Part shown: positions 1 through 7,630 of the stretch, piece after piece
How the letters are laid out: each line of letters starts with the position of its first letter
How positions within the stretch are numbered: the stretch's first letter is position 1
IMG/VR virus record: IMGVR_UViG_3300024307_000003
Location: 1-64,000 of that record
Direction: 5' to 3' (one strand)
Length of the DNA: 64,000 nt
Origin: a virus
The notes under the pieces: generated by a model
Database searches by the model: none
The model's input: only the letters and a program-made list of their open reading frames with translations
Told to the model about the DNA's origin: nothing
Position numbers and translations under genes: made by a program

Positions 1-27
1 TCTTCTGTTTGGAAAAAATCTGTAATG

Positions 28-279
28 TCAAGTTCTAACATTGTTATTGCCTCTTTTTGTCGGCACATATCCACAATAATCAGGGGAATTAACCAAACGA
101 GTTATCAAACGTTTCGCACCCAAAAACGTCTTACACTGGTATTGTGTATAATGGTCAATTTCCGGAATATGCCGAAACAATACCAAAACATCCTCTTTTG
201 TTGTTCCGTTAACTCTCACAAAATGTGTATTAATGAAATGACCCTTATATTCTATAGTTCTAAAACAGTCCTTAGTCAT
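28..279 (-). CDS. Hypothetical protein, 83 aa
   Basis: I do not recognise this small protein. It is basic and soluble-looking, with no membrane segment or signal peptide. Its ATG overlaps the stop of the upstream gene (ATGA) and has an AAGGA ribosome site, so the two are translationally coupled. It is the last visible gene of a minus-strand run of small genes. Function unknown. Confidence 0.6.
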   Translation of the reverse strand: MTKDCFRTIEYKGHFINTHFVRVNGTTKEDVLVLFRHIPEIDHYTQYQCKTFLGAKRLITRLVNSPDYCGYVPTKRGNNNVRT

Positions 280-437
280 TTCTTTCTATCCTTAATTACC
301 AGAATTGAAGAGTAGTATACTTTACCATTATTCGCCGCATCATGTAAAGCATCCTGTACAATGTCTTTCTTGTGTTCACACAATCCCTTTAGTTCGTGAA
401 CATTGTCTTGGCTATCAATCCAGCTGATTGAATACAT
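276..437 (-). CDS. Hypothetical protein, 53 aa
   Basis: Unknown small protein beginning MYSISWIDSQD. The start at 437 is chosen because GAGGT lies 7 nt before that ATG, while the longer in-frame start at 506 has no visible ribosome site. Starting at 506 would add a hydrophobic N-terminus (LILLTALFIMSGIM) and make it a membrane protein of 76 aa. The tight spacing to the upstream gene (12 nt) favours the longer form, so the start is uncertain. It overlaps the next gene by 4 nt. Confidence 0.5.
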   Translation of the reverse strand: MYSISWIDSQDNVHELKGLCEHKKDIVQDALHDAANNGKVYYSSILVIKDRKK

Positions 438-518
438 TGTTTTACCTCTTGACATTATCCCTGACATAATGAATAGAGCGGTTAATAGAATCAGCATTGT
501 ATCCATTTCATTAATCTA

Positions 519-1097
519 TCAGTTTGTTTGATAAATGTAGAAGTATTCGTTTTGCCCCGTTACGTCAAACAGATTTATTTCGTGTTCGTGGCCATCGTAT
601 GTGGCGAGGAAATGCCCGCGACCATCGGCGGAAATAGCGTCTTGCGTGAACTCTTCTATACGGTCCCCAATCAGGGCAGCAATAATTTCGTTAGCATCCT
701 CACATAATTCCCGCTGCATCTTTTCAAGCGCGCTTTCTACGCGACTACTCAAACCGAGAAACCCGCAAATGAACGACGAACGGAACGCCCACAAAGAATC
801 CGCAATGTACTGTTGTGTTTGTTCGTCCGCTTCTTCATCAGTTAAAACTAGATAATCATCGTCCAGGTCTTCCGACAACGGGCTGCATTCGGATTGCACG
901 TATTCCAGGAAACGTGATTCCACCGTTTCGGGATTCTTGCCTTCGCCGTGGGCGTATTGGTGCCAGTCTTCGAAAGCGCGCTCAACGTCGCCCCTATCGC
1001 CTTCATACGCCACACCATTCAGGATAAAGAAATCGTCGCCTTTGTGGGTTGCCAGCGCGATTACCTTTTTCATTTCATCGGTAAATTGTGCTCTCAT
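519..1097 (-). CDS. Hypothetical protein, 192 aa, GC-rich gene
   Basis: An acidic soluble protein starting MRAQFTDEMKK. ATG at 1097 is preceded by AGGAGT with 7-nt spacing, which decides against the longer start at 1169. No family is recognised. Sampled stretches are about 53-55 percent GC and rich in GCG and CGC codons, against roughly 38 percent in the gene beside it. That suggests the gene was acquired separately from a donor of different composition. Confidence 0.65.
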   Translation of the reverse strand: MRAQFTDEMKKVIALATHKGDDFFILNGVAYEGDRGDVERAFEDWHQYAHGEGKNPETVESRFLEYVQSECSPLSEDLDDDYLVLTDEEADEQTQQYIADSLWAFRSSFICGFLGLSSRVESALEKMQRELCEDANEIIAALIGDRIEEFTQDAISADGRGHFLATYDGHEHEINLFDVTGQNEYFYIYQTN

Positions 1098-1122
1098 TTT
1101 CTGTACTCCTGTTTGTTGGTGT

Positions 1123-1383
1123 TTAATCTGCATATTTGCCAATATAAGTATATTGTTTGTATTGTTCATCGTGAATTATATTATCTTTACAAAGGCAATC
1201 AGCCCAATCATTAAAAGCTTGATCAATTGCACATTGATCGTTCTCACCGTATTGAGCAATAACAGATGGAGCTATATCAGAATCAAACAAGTCTGACAAT
1301 TCTTTTTCCGAACTAATGCAGCCATTATCGGCTGCCCACAACTCTATAGCTTCTAATAGATCAAAACTGTTAAAATTTGTCAT
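1123..1383 (-). CDS. Hypothetical protein, 86 aa
   Basis: A small, very acidic protein (beginning MTNFNSFDLLEAIELW) with no recognised family. AGGA lies upstream of the ATG. It shares a rough layout with the gene at 519-1097, which also has a central AFxDW-like stretch (AFNDWADCL here, AFEDWHQYA there). The two may be distantly related. It sits in a loose group of minus-strand genes with 25-50 nt gaps. Confidence 0.55.
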   Translation of the reverse strand: MTNFNSFDLLEAIELWAADNGCISSEKELSDLFDSDIAPSVIAQYGENDQCAIDQAFNDWADCLCKDNIIHDEQYKQYTYIGKYAD

Positions 1384-1428
1384 ATATTTTATTCCTGTTT
1401 AGTTGATATCATTTAATAAATGTTTTGA

Positions 1429-1659
1429 TTAGCTATCGCTTTCTACATAATCAACAAAGCAACAAATAGCGCATCCTTTGAGATTATATCGAGCGTGCAT
1501 ACTATCACTATACTCTAATTTCCAACCTTTTGCATACTCTTTAGCTAATAATTGGATAGCGCCTCGAATAGATTTTGCCTTGACTGTATAGCGCCTCACC
1601 CAACAATAATTAGGATCGCCGCCGAATGTGTCTGTTACTTCAATCTGGTATGTATTCAT
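1429..1659 (-). CDS. Hypothetical protein, 76 aa
   Basis: Small soluble protein (MNTYQIEVTDTFGGDPNYC) of unknown function. An AAGG site lies upstream of the ATG. It contains four cysteines, one in the N-terminal part and three near the C-terminus. No motif identifies a function. Confidence 0.55.
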   Translation of the reverse strand: MNTYQIEVTDTFGGDPNYCWVRRYTVKAKSIRGAIQLLAKEYAKGWKLEYSDSMHARYNLKGCAICCFVDYVESDS

Positions 1660-1938
1660 GATTCTATCAACCTTTAGATCAAATTACTAATAGGGTATGT
1701 TAGCTTAGTTACTTCTGTACGTCTAGCTTCTTTTCAACAAATTGCACCCAATACATAACTATTCCCTTCTGTTTGTGTGAGACAACTATTACCTAACACA
1801 AACATAAAAGCAAATAGAATTTTATAATTAAATGCTATATCTATTATTCCAAAAGATTATTTAGCATTTTCTTCTGTTGTAGAGTATATTTGATTTGTCA
1901 GAACAAGCTAACTAACAGGAAAGGATAGGTAGGATAAT

Positions 1939-2064
1939 ATGAAAATTCACTTTATCGCTGTTGTAATCGCTATTGCTACTGGCTTTTGGTTTGCGGCTGG
2001 TGCTGCTACAATGATTGAACACAACCGGAAAGCACAATCGGCTTATTTGGAGTCAATCAAATGA
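1939..2064 (+). CDS. Small single-span membrane protein, 41 aa
   Basis: This gene is too short for most ORF callers. It starts with ATG after a purine-rich AGGATAGGTAGGA stretch and encodes one hydrophobic helix (FIAVVIAIATGFWFAAGAA) with a charged tail. Its stop overlaps the next start as ATGA, so it is coupled to the gene at 2061. It may sit in the inner membrane. Function unknown. Confidence 0.55.
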   Translation: MKIHFIAVVIAIATGFWFAAGAATMIEHNRKAQSAYLESIK

Positions 2065-2264
2065 CCACACAATCACATTATGAAATCAATGTTTCTCTTA
2101 ATGGTCGGCATTTCTTTGCAACTAACCCTAGATCATTTCTTCTCGGGGATGAATTAAAAGTCAAGATAGCAGCAACGGAAATACAAAAGCGCTTTCCTGA
2201 ATCAGAAGGTTTTAAGGTTACTATTACAAGGTGGTGTAGCTCGGGGCAAAGTGTAGATTTTTAA
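2061..2264 (+). CDS. Hypothetical protein, 67 aa
   Basis: A small soluble protein beginning MTTQSHYEINVSLNGRHFFA. It is coupled to the membrane peptide upstream by a 4-nt overlap. The alternating polar and hydrophobic pattern suggests a beta-rich fold. No family is recognised. The pair forms an isolated plus-strand island between minus-strand genes. Confidence 0.5.
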   Translation: MTTQSHYEINVSLNGRHFFATNPRSFLLGDELKVKIAATEIQKRFPESEGFKVTITRWCSSGQSVDF

Positions 2265-2273
2265 AAAGAGTTG

Positions 2274-2303
2274 TTGACAGGGGCACACAATGTGCCCCAT
2301 AAT
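2274..2303 (+). promoter_or_regulatory. Possible sigma70 promoter with palindrome in spacer
   Basis: TTGACA at 2274-2279 is followed 18 nt later by CATAAT (2298-2303). The spacer holds a perfect inverted repeat, GGGGCAC and GTGCCCC (2280-2298) around 5 nt. The repeat could be an operator. It could instead be the stem of a terminator for the plus-strand pair, though no T-run follows. No gene is seen downstream on this strand, only two 62-nt repeats, so any transcript would be non-coding. Confidence 0.35.
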
Positions 2304-2385
2304 TCCAACTATAGAAAGCTATGGCGCTCGAGGCTGGCGGAGACAATCACCGAAGCTGCCCGTCTTTTGAGCTTTTACGCAAGAA

Positions 2386-2447
2386 AGAAATCCGCAAAAT
2401 ATTCTGGAAAAATCTGAAATTTTCTGGGAAAGTCGCGTTTGTAATTT
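2386..2447. repeat. 62-nt direct repeat, copy 1
   Basis: This 62-nt stretch starts AGAAATCCG and ends CGTTTGTAATTT. A second copy of exactly the same length lies at 2460-2521. By hand alignment 48 of 62 positions match without gaps. The copies lie in a stretch without a convincing gene between oppositely oriented genes. Function unknown: regulatory element, small RNA or decayed mobile unit are all possible. Confidence 0.6.
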
Positions 2448-2459
2448 CGGTGGGCAAAA

Positions 2460-2521
2460 AGAAATCCGTAATTTATTCCCAAATAATCTGAAAATTTTTA
2501 GAAACATCACGTTTGTAATTT
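2460..2521. repeat. 62-nt direct repeat, copy 2
   Basis: Second copy of the repeat at 2386-2447, offset by 74 nt. The best-conserved parts are the two ends (AGAAATCCG and CGTTTGTAATTT) and the central AATCTGAAA. Confidence 0.6.
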
Positions 2522-2554
2522 TAAGAATGCACATCCTTGTGCTCTCCTTGTCCA

Positions 2555-2902
2555 TTAGTGTTTGGTTGTAGGGATGATAGTCTCTACAAACAGGATAGTA
2601 TTAGCAATCACTTCAGTGGGGATATAAATCCTGCTGATTGTGTCTTCCATGATAAACTCATAATGCCCTTTCTCGTCTGTCATGTAGTGCTCCAGATACA
2701 CATCATATCGAGCATTCAGTTCTGAATAGGGCCACGCGGCCCCCCGGAATTGAAGCCCAGAAGTTGTATCAATAAGAATAAACCTTCCAAACAGTTCCTC
2801 ATGTGAGACAAAATATTCCTTATCTGACTCTGAGAGAATCTCAGGAGACTTCTCCCCTGTTGGTTTCTTCCTACGCTTTGTTGGCTTATCGCTTGGCATC
2901 AT
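2555..2902 (-). CDS. Hypothetical protein, 115 aa
   Basis: A protein with a lysine-rich N-terminus (PTKRRKKPTGEK) followed by a soluble mixed-fold domain. The ATG overlaps the stop of the gene at 2902-3750 (TAATG) and has GGAGG upstream, so it is coupled to that gene. No family is recognised. Confidence 0.6.
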   Translation of the reverse strand: MMPSDKPTKRRKKPTGEKSPEILSESDKEYFVSHEELFGRFILIDTTSGLQFRGAAWPYSELNARYDVYLEHYMTDEKGHYEFIMEDTISRIYIPTEVIANTILFVETIIPTTKH

Positions 2903-3750
2903 TAATCCAGTCCTCCGTTCTTAATAATCTCAAGAGCTTTCTTGGTTGTATTTACATCCTTAAAATAAACACCACCAACTGTCTGATGAGAATTATGGTA
3001 GCAGTAATCATATTTTTTACTTCCATGATCATAGTAAATATAAAACTTTTGATCAGTCTCTTCCCAATCAGGTTCCCATCCTTCGTTTAGCTCTTCAGCT
3101 AGTTTGTAAAGACGATGATAACGACGATAGGCTGCACTGGCTTTATCAGCCGAACTCGATGTTTCAAACTCTAATCCAGCAGCTCTGGAGTTTTTATGGT
3201 TAACATACCAATCCCCTCCCTTTGGCTCCCACTTCTTGTTCTTCTCTTCATCCAGCTTCTTCTGAAGCTGATTCAATGTCTCTTGTGCTTTAGCAATTTC
3301 TTTCTGGATGTCTTCTACAGATGTTGTCATTGGTTCCTCCTCAACAACGTGAACTATTGCGTGCTTATCAAATGTATTAATCCACGCTTCGTATTGGTTT
3401 TTAACTGGTGATGAGTGTATTTGTACTGTCCCATGTTCATTGTGCTCTACAGCTTTTACTTTGTAAATTATAGAACGATCTGTCCCTAAACACAAGTCTC
3501 CCACTTTAATGTCTTTTGCAAATACTCTCTTGTATTTCTTTTCATCCACAGGCCAAACCTGCTCTAAATTCCTTTCTTCATACCACCAAGCATCAATGCC
3601 GTCGTATTTTGTGTTAAATTTAACACCATACCAATAAACCCCATCTTGTTCTGTAATTTCTATTATGTGTCCTCTACTCTCCATAGTCATTTTAGGGGCA
3701 CTACCGTAATTTATGACTTTAACAGTCCAGCCTATTTTAAACTTGGACAT
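2902..3750 (-). CDS. Conserved phage-type protein with coiled coil, 282 aa
   Basis: Start MSKFKIGW at 3750 follows GGGAGGAAT and is preferred over the longer reading. The N-terminal 90 or so residues look like small beta domains (KVKAVEHNEHGTVQI type). Residues about 145-175 form a short charged coiled coil (VEDIQKEIAKAQETLNQLQK). The C-terminal part ends in a pattern I have seen in uncharacterised phage and prophage proteins (GGVYFKDVNTTKKALEIIK). Function unknown. It is the first gene of a coupled pair. Confidence 0.65.
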   Translation of the reverse strand: MSKFKIGWTVKVINYGSAPKMTMESRGHIIEITEQDGVYWYGVKFNTKYDGIDAWWYEERNLEQVWPVDEKKYKRVFAKDIKVGDLCLGTDRSIIYKVKAVEHNEHGTVQIHSSPVKNQYEAWINTFDKHAIVHVVEEEPMTTSVEDIQKEIAKAQETLNQLQKKLDEEKNKKWEPKGGDWYVNHKNSRAAGLEFETSSSADKASAAYRRYHRLYKLAEELNEGWEPDWEETDQKFYIYYDHGSKKYDYCYHNSHQTVGGVYFKDVNTTKKALEIIKNGGLD

Positions 3751-3818
3751 TATTCCTCCCATTCATATGTAACTGTGGTTATAAAAGGACCAAGACCAAG
3801 CCCTTCATTGCTCTCCTA

Positions 3819-4013
3819 TTAATATTCCACATTAGAATCTTTAGAACAATCTTTTGGAACTTCCAACCCTCTCCCCAAGAACCAACCAGCCAAATAAGCC
3901 TGATACTCTACTTCTTTAACATTTTCAAAAACCATTTGTCTCGTGAAGGATAGGTCTGCCTTTTGTACCATCTCAACAAGAGCGGCATTAGCCTCAGCAA
4001 TCTCTTTGTGCAT
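3819..4013 (-). CDS. Hypothetical protein, 64 aa
   Basis: Small helical protein. Two starts compete. ATG at 4013 (MHKEIAEANAALVEMV) has AAGGAG with 6-nt spacing and lies about 30 nt downstream of a promoter-like sequence. ATG at 4055 also follows GGAGGGAG, but that sequence is one arm of an 8-bp palindrome and overlaps the promoter's -10. I prefer 4013. The longer form would add 14 residues. Function unknown. Confidence 0.5.
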   Translation of the reverse strand: MHKEIAEANAALVEMVQKADLSFTRQMVFENVKEVEYQAYLAGWFLGRGLEVPKDCSKDSNVEY

Positions 4014-4045
4014 AACAATCTCCTTGTGGGGTTCATAAACGACAA

Positions 4046-4079
4046 GAGGGAGCATATCGCTCCCTCCTTTCCCTGTCAA
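4046..4079 (-). promoter_or_regulatory. Promoter overlapped by a 21-nt palindrome
   Basis: On the minus strand TTGACA (4079-4074) is followed after 17 nt by TATGCT (4056-4051). A palindrome with 8-bp arms GAGGGAGC and GCTCCCTC (4046-4066) covers the -10 and the expected start of transcription. This is a typical place for a repressor. If a longer transcript passes through, the same sequence could fold as RNA and mask the ribosome site at 4055. Confidence 0.45.
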
Positions 4080-4122
4080 CTGTTTTTAACTAGAAATCCG
4101 GGAAGATTAGAAATCTGGTGTA

Positions 4123-4139
4123 CGTAGATTTCATCTACG
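4123..4139 (-). terminator. Hairpin after the SSB-like gene
   Basis: CGTAGAT and ATCTACG form a perfect 7-bp stem with a 3-nt loop, just past the stop of the SSB-like gene on its strand. No U-run follows directly, so it may be a weak or factor-dependent terminator or an RNA end stabiliser. Confidence 0.3.
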
Positions 4140-4147
4140 CCCCACAA

Positions 4148-4840
4148 CTAGAAGTCGGGGGTGTCATCAAATCCATCTTCAAACGGAGAAGAAGCTGGTT
4201 CCTCTACTACAACAGCAGGCTCAGGCTGCTTCACAGGGGCTACAGGAGCCTTTTGTTCAGCAGGAGCTACGGGAGCAGCGGGGGCTGGAGCTATCGCCTT
4301 CAGAGCCTCTTCCAGAGCGTTCTTGGCCTTAACAACAGCTGTAATGTCAAGGACATTTACTCCCTTGAATGCTGTGTGGTAGGCTTTGATGCCCTCTGGG
4401 CCTGCCTTAACGGCTTTAATAAGGTACTCGGAAATGTAATACTGAGCCAGAGACGCAGTAGGAACTTCCTCAGCCTTGATCCGACCAGCTGCCAGAAGCT
4501 CATTAGCGCGATTTACGGCTCCGCCGACAGCATTACCTGTCTGGTCATACTCCTTCTTCTCGAAAGGAGCCTTGCCACCTCCGTAAGAGCCACCGGCCTT
4601 GGGAGCATCCTTCACAGTGCCAGACACGAAGTTATTGTATTGTCCCTCTACCTCAGCATCAATCAACATTCCTTTCTTAGGCTCTACACCATTGATCAAG
4701 AGTGTGTCGCCTTTCTCTTTGAAAGAGATGTTAGCCCATGTTGTCTTCCCATCTGAACCCTTCCCTGTGCCAACAGAGATAGCCCAATAACCAAACTTGT
4801 TCTTCTCTGCTTTCGAAATAAACCCTTTTACATTTGCCAT
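4148..4840 (-). CDS. Single-stranded DNA-binding protein (SSB-like)
   Basis: A 230-aa protein whose first 85 or so residues look like an OB-fold (FGYWAISVGTGKGSDGKTTWANISF). A helical middle follows, then an Ala/Pro/Val-rich linker (about 185-215), then an acidic tail ending DGFDDTPDF. SSB proteins bind single-stranded DNA through the OB-fold and recruit replication enzymes through such an acidic tail. Its place at the head of the block leading to DNA polymerase and primase-helicase fits this role. Assignment rests on architecture and context, not on a diagnostic motif. Confidence 0.65.
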   Translation of the reverse strand: MANVKGFISKAEKNKFGYWAISVGTGKGSDGKTTWANISFKEKGDTLLINGVEPKKGMLIDAEVEGQYNNFVSGTVKDAPKAGGSYGGGKAPFEKKEYDQTGNAVGGAVNRANELLAAGRIKAEEVPTASLAQYYISEYLIKAVKAGPEGIKAYHTAFKGVNVLDITAVVKAKNALEEALKAIAPAPAAPVAPAEQKAPVAPVKQPEPAVVVEEPASSPFEDGFDDTPDF

Positions 4841-4863
4841 TCTATTTGTTTCTCCTTCTGTTG

Positions 4864-5142
4864 TTAATTACTGAATTTTCTTTTGATTGTTGCAGCCTGA
4901 TCCAAGCTGAACTGTGCTCTTACTTTCTCCACTACTTCATGTGCCTGTTCCAAGAATGTCCGCTTCTCTGCCTTGGTCATTCCCTTCATCTTCTTCTTAT
5001 CAAAGATTTCGATAGTGCCTAGCAGCTTTGCTTTACAAGGAAGATTTGTGTAAGAGTTCCTTGGGCGGATGAATACAGGCTTTGCTACAGCTTCTGCTTC
5101 TAAATTCTCAATAGTTTCTATCTGTTCTTGTTGGTTATCCAT
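4864..5142 (-). CDS. Hypothetical protein, 92 aa
   Basis: Small basic-acidic mixed protein (MDNQQEQIETIENLEAEAV) with a strong GGAGG start, lying between the polymerase and SSB-like genes. A replication accessory role is possible from position only. No motif is recognised. Confidence 0.6.
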   Translation of the reverse strand: MDNQQEQIETIENLEAEAVAKPVFIRPRNSYTNLPCKAKLLGTIEIFDKKKMKGMTKAEKRTFLEQAHEVVEKVRAQFSLDQAATIKRKFSN

Positions 5143-5150
5143 CTATCCTC

Positions 5151-5381
5151 CTATTCTACGTGTACTGATACGACTAAATGACCACTGAACATCTCATCCT
5201 TTGTCACTCCCTCTTTAACCTTTGGCCAGACAGCAATCCTCACTTCCTCTCCTTTCTTGAGAGCTTCTGTGAGCTTGATGCGTCCTTCAAAGATAGGAGC
5301 TGTATTACTTCCCTCATTGAAACGCTTACCGTGATAGAAGTCGATGTATCCTACACGTTTCTCTTTGTATTTATCTGTCAC
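5151..5381 (-). CDS. Hypothetical protein, 76 aa, GTG start
   Basis: GTG at 5381 is placed 4 nt after AGGAGG and reads VTDKYKEKRVGYIDF. An ATG one base earlier in another frame hits a stop at once. The gene begins just after the polymerase stop and is probably co-translated. The C-terminal half looks beta-rich (GEEVRIAVWPKVKEGVTK). Function unknown. Confidence 0.6.
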   Translation of the reverse strand: MTDKYKEKRVGYIDFYHGKRFNEGSNTAPIFEGRIKLTEALKKGEEVRIAVWPKVKEGVTKDEMFSGHLVVSVHVE

Positions 5382-5392
5382 ATTTCCTCCTG

Positions 5393-7630
5393 TTAGCAAA
5401 CATATTGTTGTCCTAACAAAGGATCAACAAGCTTTCTAGCTTCTTCAATGTAATAATCATAATTAATGTCCCAACTAAAATCTTTTATGTTATTACACGT
5501 TTTAACTTTCCATCCTTTATCAACAGCCATTCGTCTATCACCAAGTTCTTCCTTGCCCTCCAACGGAGGCATAATCTTGATTAACTGTCCTCCTTCTTTG
5601 CTAATATAATATCGACAAATATTTTGTTGTGATACTTCTTGTCCGTCATCCATAACCATAACTAACTTACTTGAACGTGGAACTTTGGTTCTTAACAAGA
5701 AATCCCAATGATCCCTATGTGTAATAACATAGTCTTCAATGAATCCATTACCAAGCAACTCATGTTCAACAGCTTTCTGAACAACTAAACATGATTGGTT
5801 CTGGTGCCACCCAAGATTCTCATATTCATATGCACCTTTACGTTTTACTTTACCGTTTGTGTATTGAGCTATGTAATTATTAACATCACGAATGAACATT
5901 GATTTGTAGTTGTTAAACTCCAACTCAAGCTTTACATCTTGTTCCCACTGTTTGCATATCGAATCATATTGTTCTCTTGTACTTCTCTTTATCTTAACAG
6001 TGACACCATCTGTATTAGCTTGAATGATTGAACAACCATCGATCTTTAATAGTCTTTCAACTAATAAACAAAGCGTAAGTTGACCATTAATGGTGATGGC
6101 CATTGTGTATTGAGGATCGTAGAACGGACTGTATTGATTATTCGAATCACCATATACACCATTCAATGCCAACTTCAACACAGCATTCTCGGGACTCTCT
6201 TTCTTATGTTTCTTTCTTTCCAAATAGATGTCTTTGTATATATCACAGAACTTTTCCCCTAAGTGTTCCGGATATACACGATTACTAATCGCAATGTTAG
6301 GATACATACTGGCAACATCCGCATCTACAATCTCATGCTCATCGTCTTCTTTGATAATCTGAGATTCAATACTTCCGTGTATCCCACCTGTTCCAAAGTA
6401 AAATCTAAATCCATCTACTGTGCAGTTTAAAGTTTCAGCAACTCTCCAACATCCCCAATATGATTTCTTTGGTGCCTTCACTTTCTTTGGTTTTCTTTTA
6501 AGGTTAGGCATCCCATCCGAACCAAGAGGATATTCGTATACGGGATTCCCTTGCTCATCCAGCAAGTCTTCTTTCCCTTTTAAATCCTCTGTCTCAATCC
6601 AGCCCAAAGGATGTTGTTGCATGAAGTCCATACACTCATCTTCGGTTGGTTTTGATTTAAACTTCTTACGTTTAATCACCAGCTCAGAATATTGAGCAAG
6701 ATCACCTAACGCATATTCTTCAATGTCACTGAACACTCCTTTTGTTTCAGTGATTATTTGTTGTCTAAACCAAGAAAGAAGAATCTGAAATTCCTTTCGT
6801 TCAAACTTCACATAAGGAAAGATTATATTATTAACATCGATATACTCTCGTTTAGTTTGCCTAAGCTCTCGTCCTCTACGTGTGATCTTATAGCAACTAC
6901 CCGGCATAATCTTTTCAAGACGATTGATGAAATACTGCTTACCGATCTTTGTGTCGTTGAAGTTAGTACAATCAAATCCATACTTATCAGTTAAGATGGC
7001 ACGAAAGCGAATAGCATCTATCGACTTCAAATAAAATTTCAAGGTTTCCATTACATCGTGTCCGTTGTAATGAATTAAAACGTCCATCTCTTCTGAAGTG
7101 AGATACTTCCCTACGGGAAAAGGAAGGTCTTCAATGTTGTCAGACTTCATGTTGAACTCCAACATCTTCAGAGAAGTGGCTTTAGCTTTGTTATCAAAGT
7201 GGTGTATCTTAAATAAATCCACCTGAGGAACAATTACCTCATCTTCTCTTACGGTTTTTCCAAACTTGTCATTTCTCATGGACTGGATAACAGACTGAGC
7301 GAAATCAAATATATCTTGTGCTGTAAGAACAAGCTTTTGTCCAAGAACTTTTGCCGCTCTGGCCTGCTCCAGTATCCAGTGAAGAATGGGATAATCGAAT
7401 CCTTGATTATTGAAACCGATAAAGCGGTGTTTGTTTTTTACAACATTTCTTATAAATTCAAGTAACTCTTCAGTTTGATTTTTACGATCACTTATTTCAT
7501 ATACTCTTAATGATTTTCCATTTGCATAAACAGCACAGAAAGTGAATATGTTTGGATAAGTTTCAGTATCATAAATCCATGATCCAGAGATATAATTTTT
7601 ATTGATTTTTACTGGTGTATCCTGCTCCAT
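5393..7630 (-). CDS. DNA polymerase, family B, with 3'-5' exonuclease
   Basis: The 745-aa replicative polymerase. The exonuclease motifs are visible: Exo I YDTET (D21, E23), Exo II FNNQGFDYP (D79) and Exo III HYNGHDVMET (D192). The polymerase motifs follow: A DADVASMYPN (436-445), B KLALNGVYGD (486-495) and C QANTDGVTV (537-545). Motif C has NTDG where most family B enzymes have DTDS; the catalytic aspartate D541 is kept. It should copy and proofread phage DNA with the adjacent primase-helicase. ATG at 7630 has GGAGG upstream. Its first 31 nt overlap the end of an HNH endonuclease gene, and the N-terminus seems to have been rebuilt after that insertion. Confidence 0.92.
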   Translation of the reverse strand: MEQDTPVKINKNYISGSWIYDTETYPNIFTFCAVYANGKSLRVYEISDRKNQTEELLEFIRNVVKNKHRFIGFNNQGFDYPILHWILEQARAAKVLGQKLVLTAQDIFDFAQSVIQSMRNDKFGKTVREDEVIVPQVDLFKIHHFDNKAKATSLKMLEFNMKSDNIEDLPFPVGKYLTSEEMDVLIHYNGHDVMETLKFYLKSIDAIRFRAILTDKYGFDCTNFNDTKIGKQYFINRLEKIMPGSCYKITRRGRELRQTKREYIDVNNIIFPYVKFERKEFQILLSWFRQQIITETKGVFSDIEEYALGDLAQYSELVIKRKKFKSKPTEDECMDFMQQHPLGWIETEDLKGKEDLLDEQGNPVYEYPLGSDGMPNLKRKPKKVKAPKKSYWGCWRVAETLNCTVDGFRFYFGTGGIHGSIESQIIKEDDEHEIVDADVASMYPNIAISNRVYPEHLGEKFCDIYKDIYLERKKHKKESPENAVLKLALNGVYGDSNNQYSPFYDPQYTMAITINGQLTLCLLVERLLKIDGCSIIQANTDGVTVKIKRSTREQYDSICKQWEQDVKLELEFNNYKSMFIRDVNNYIAQYTNGKVKRKGAYEYENLGWHQNQSCLVVQKAVEHELLGNGFIEDYVITHRDHWDFLLRTKVPRSSKLVMVMDDGQEVSQQNICRYYISKEGGQLIKIMPPLEGKEELGDRRMAVDKGWKVKTCNNIKDFSWDINYDYYIEEARKLVDPLLGQQYVC

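Noticed and set aside
2319-2555. Minus-strand frame of 78 aa across the 62-nt repeats
   Set aside because: Its protein is simply the two repeats translated, rich in Phe, Ile and Arg, with no ribosome site. Treated as non-coding.
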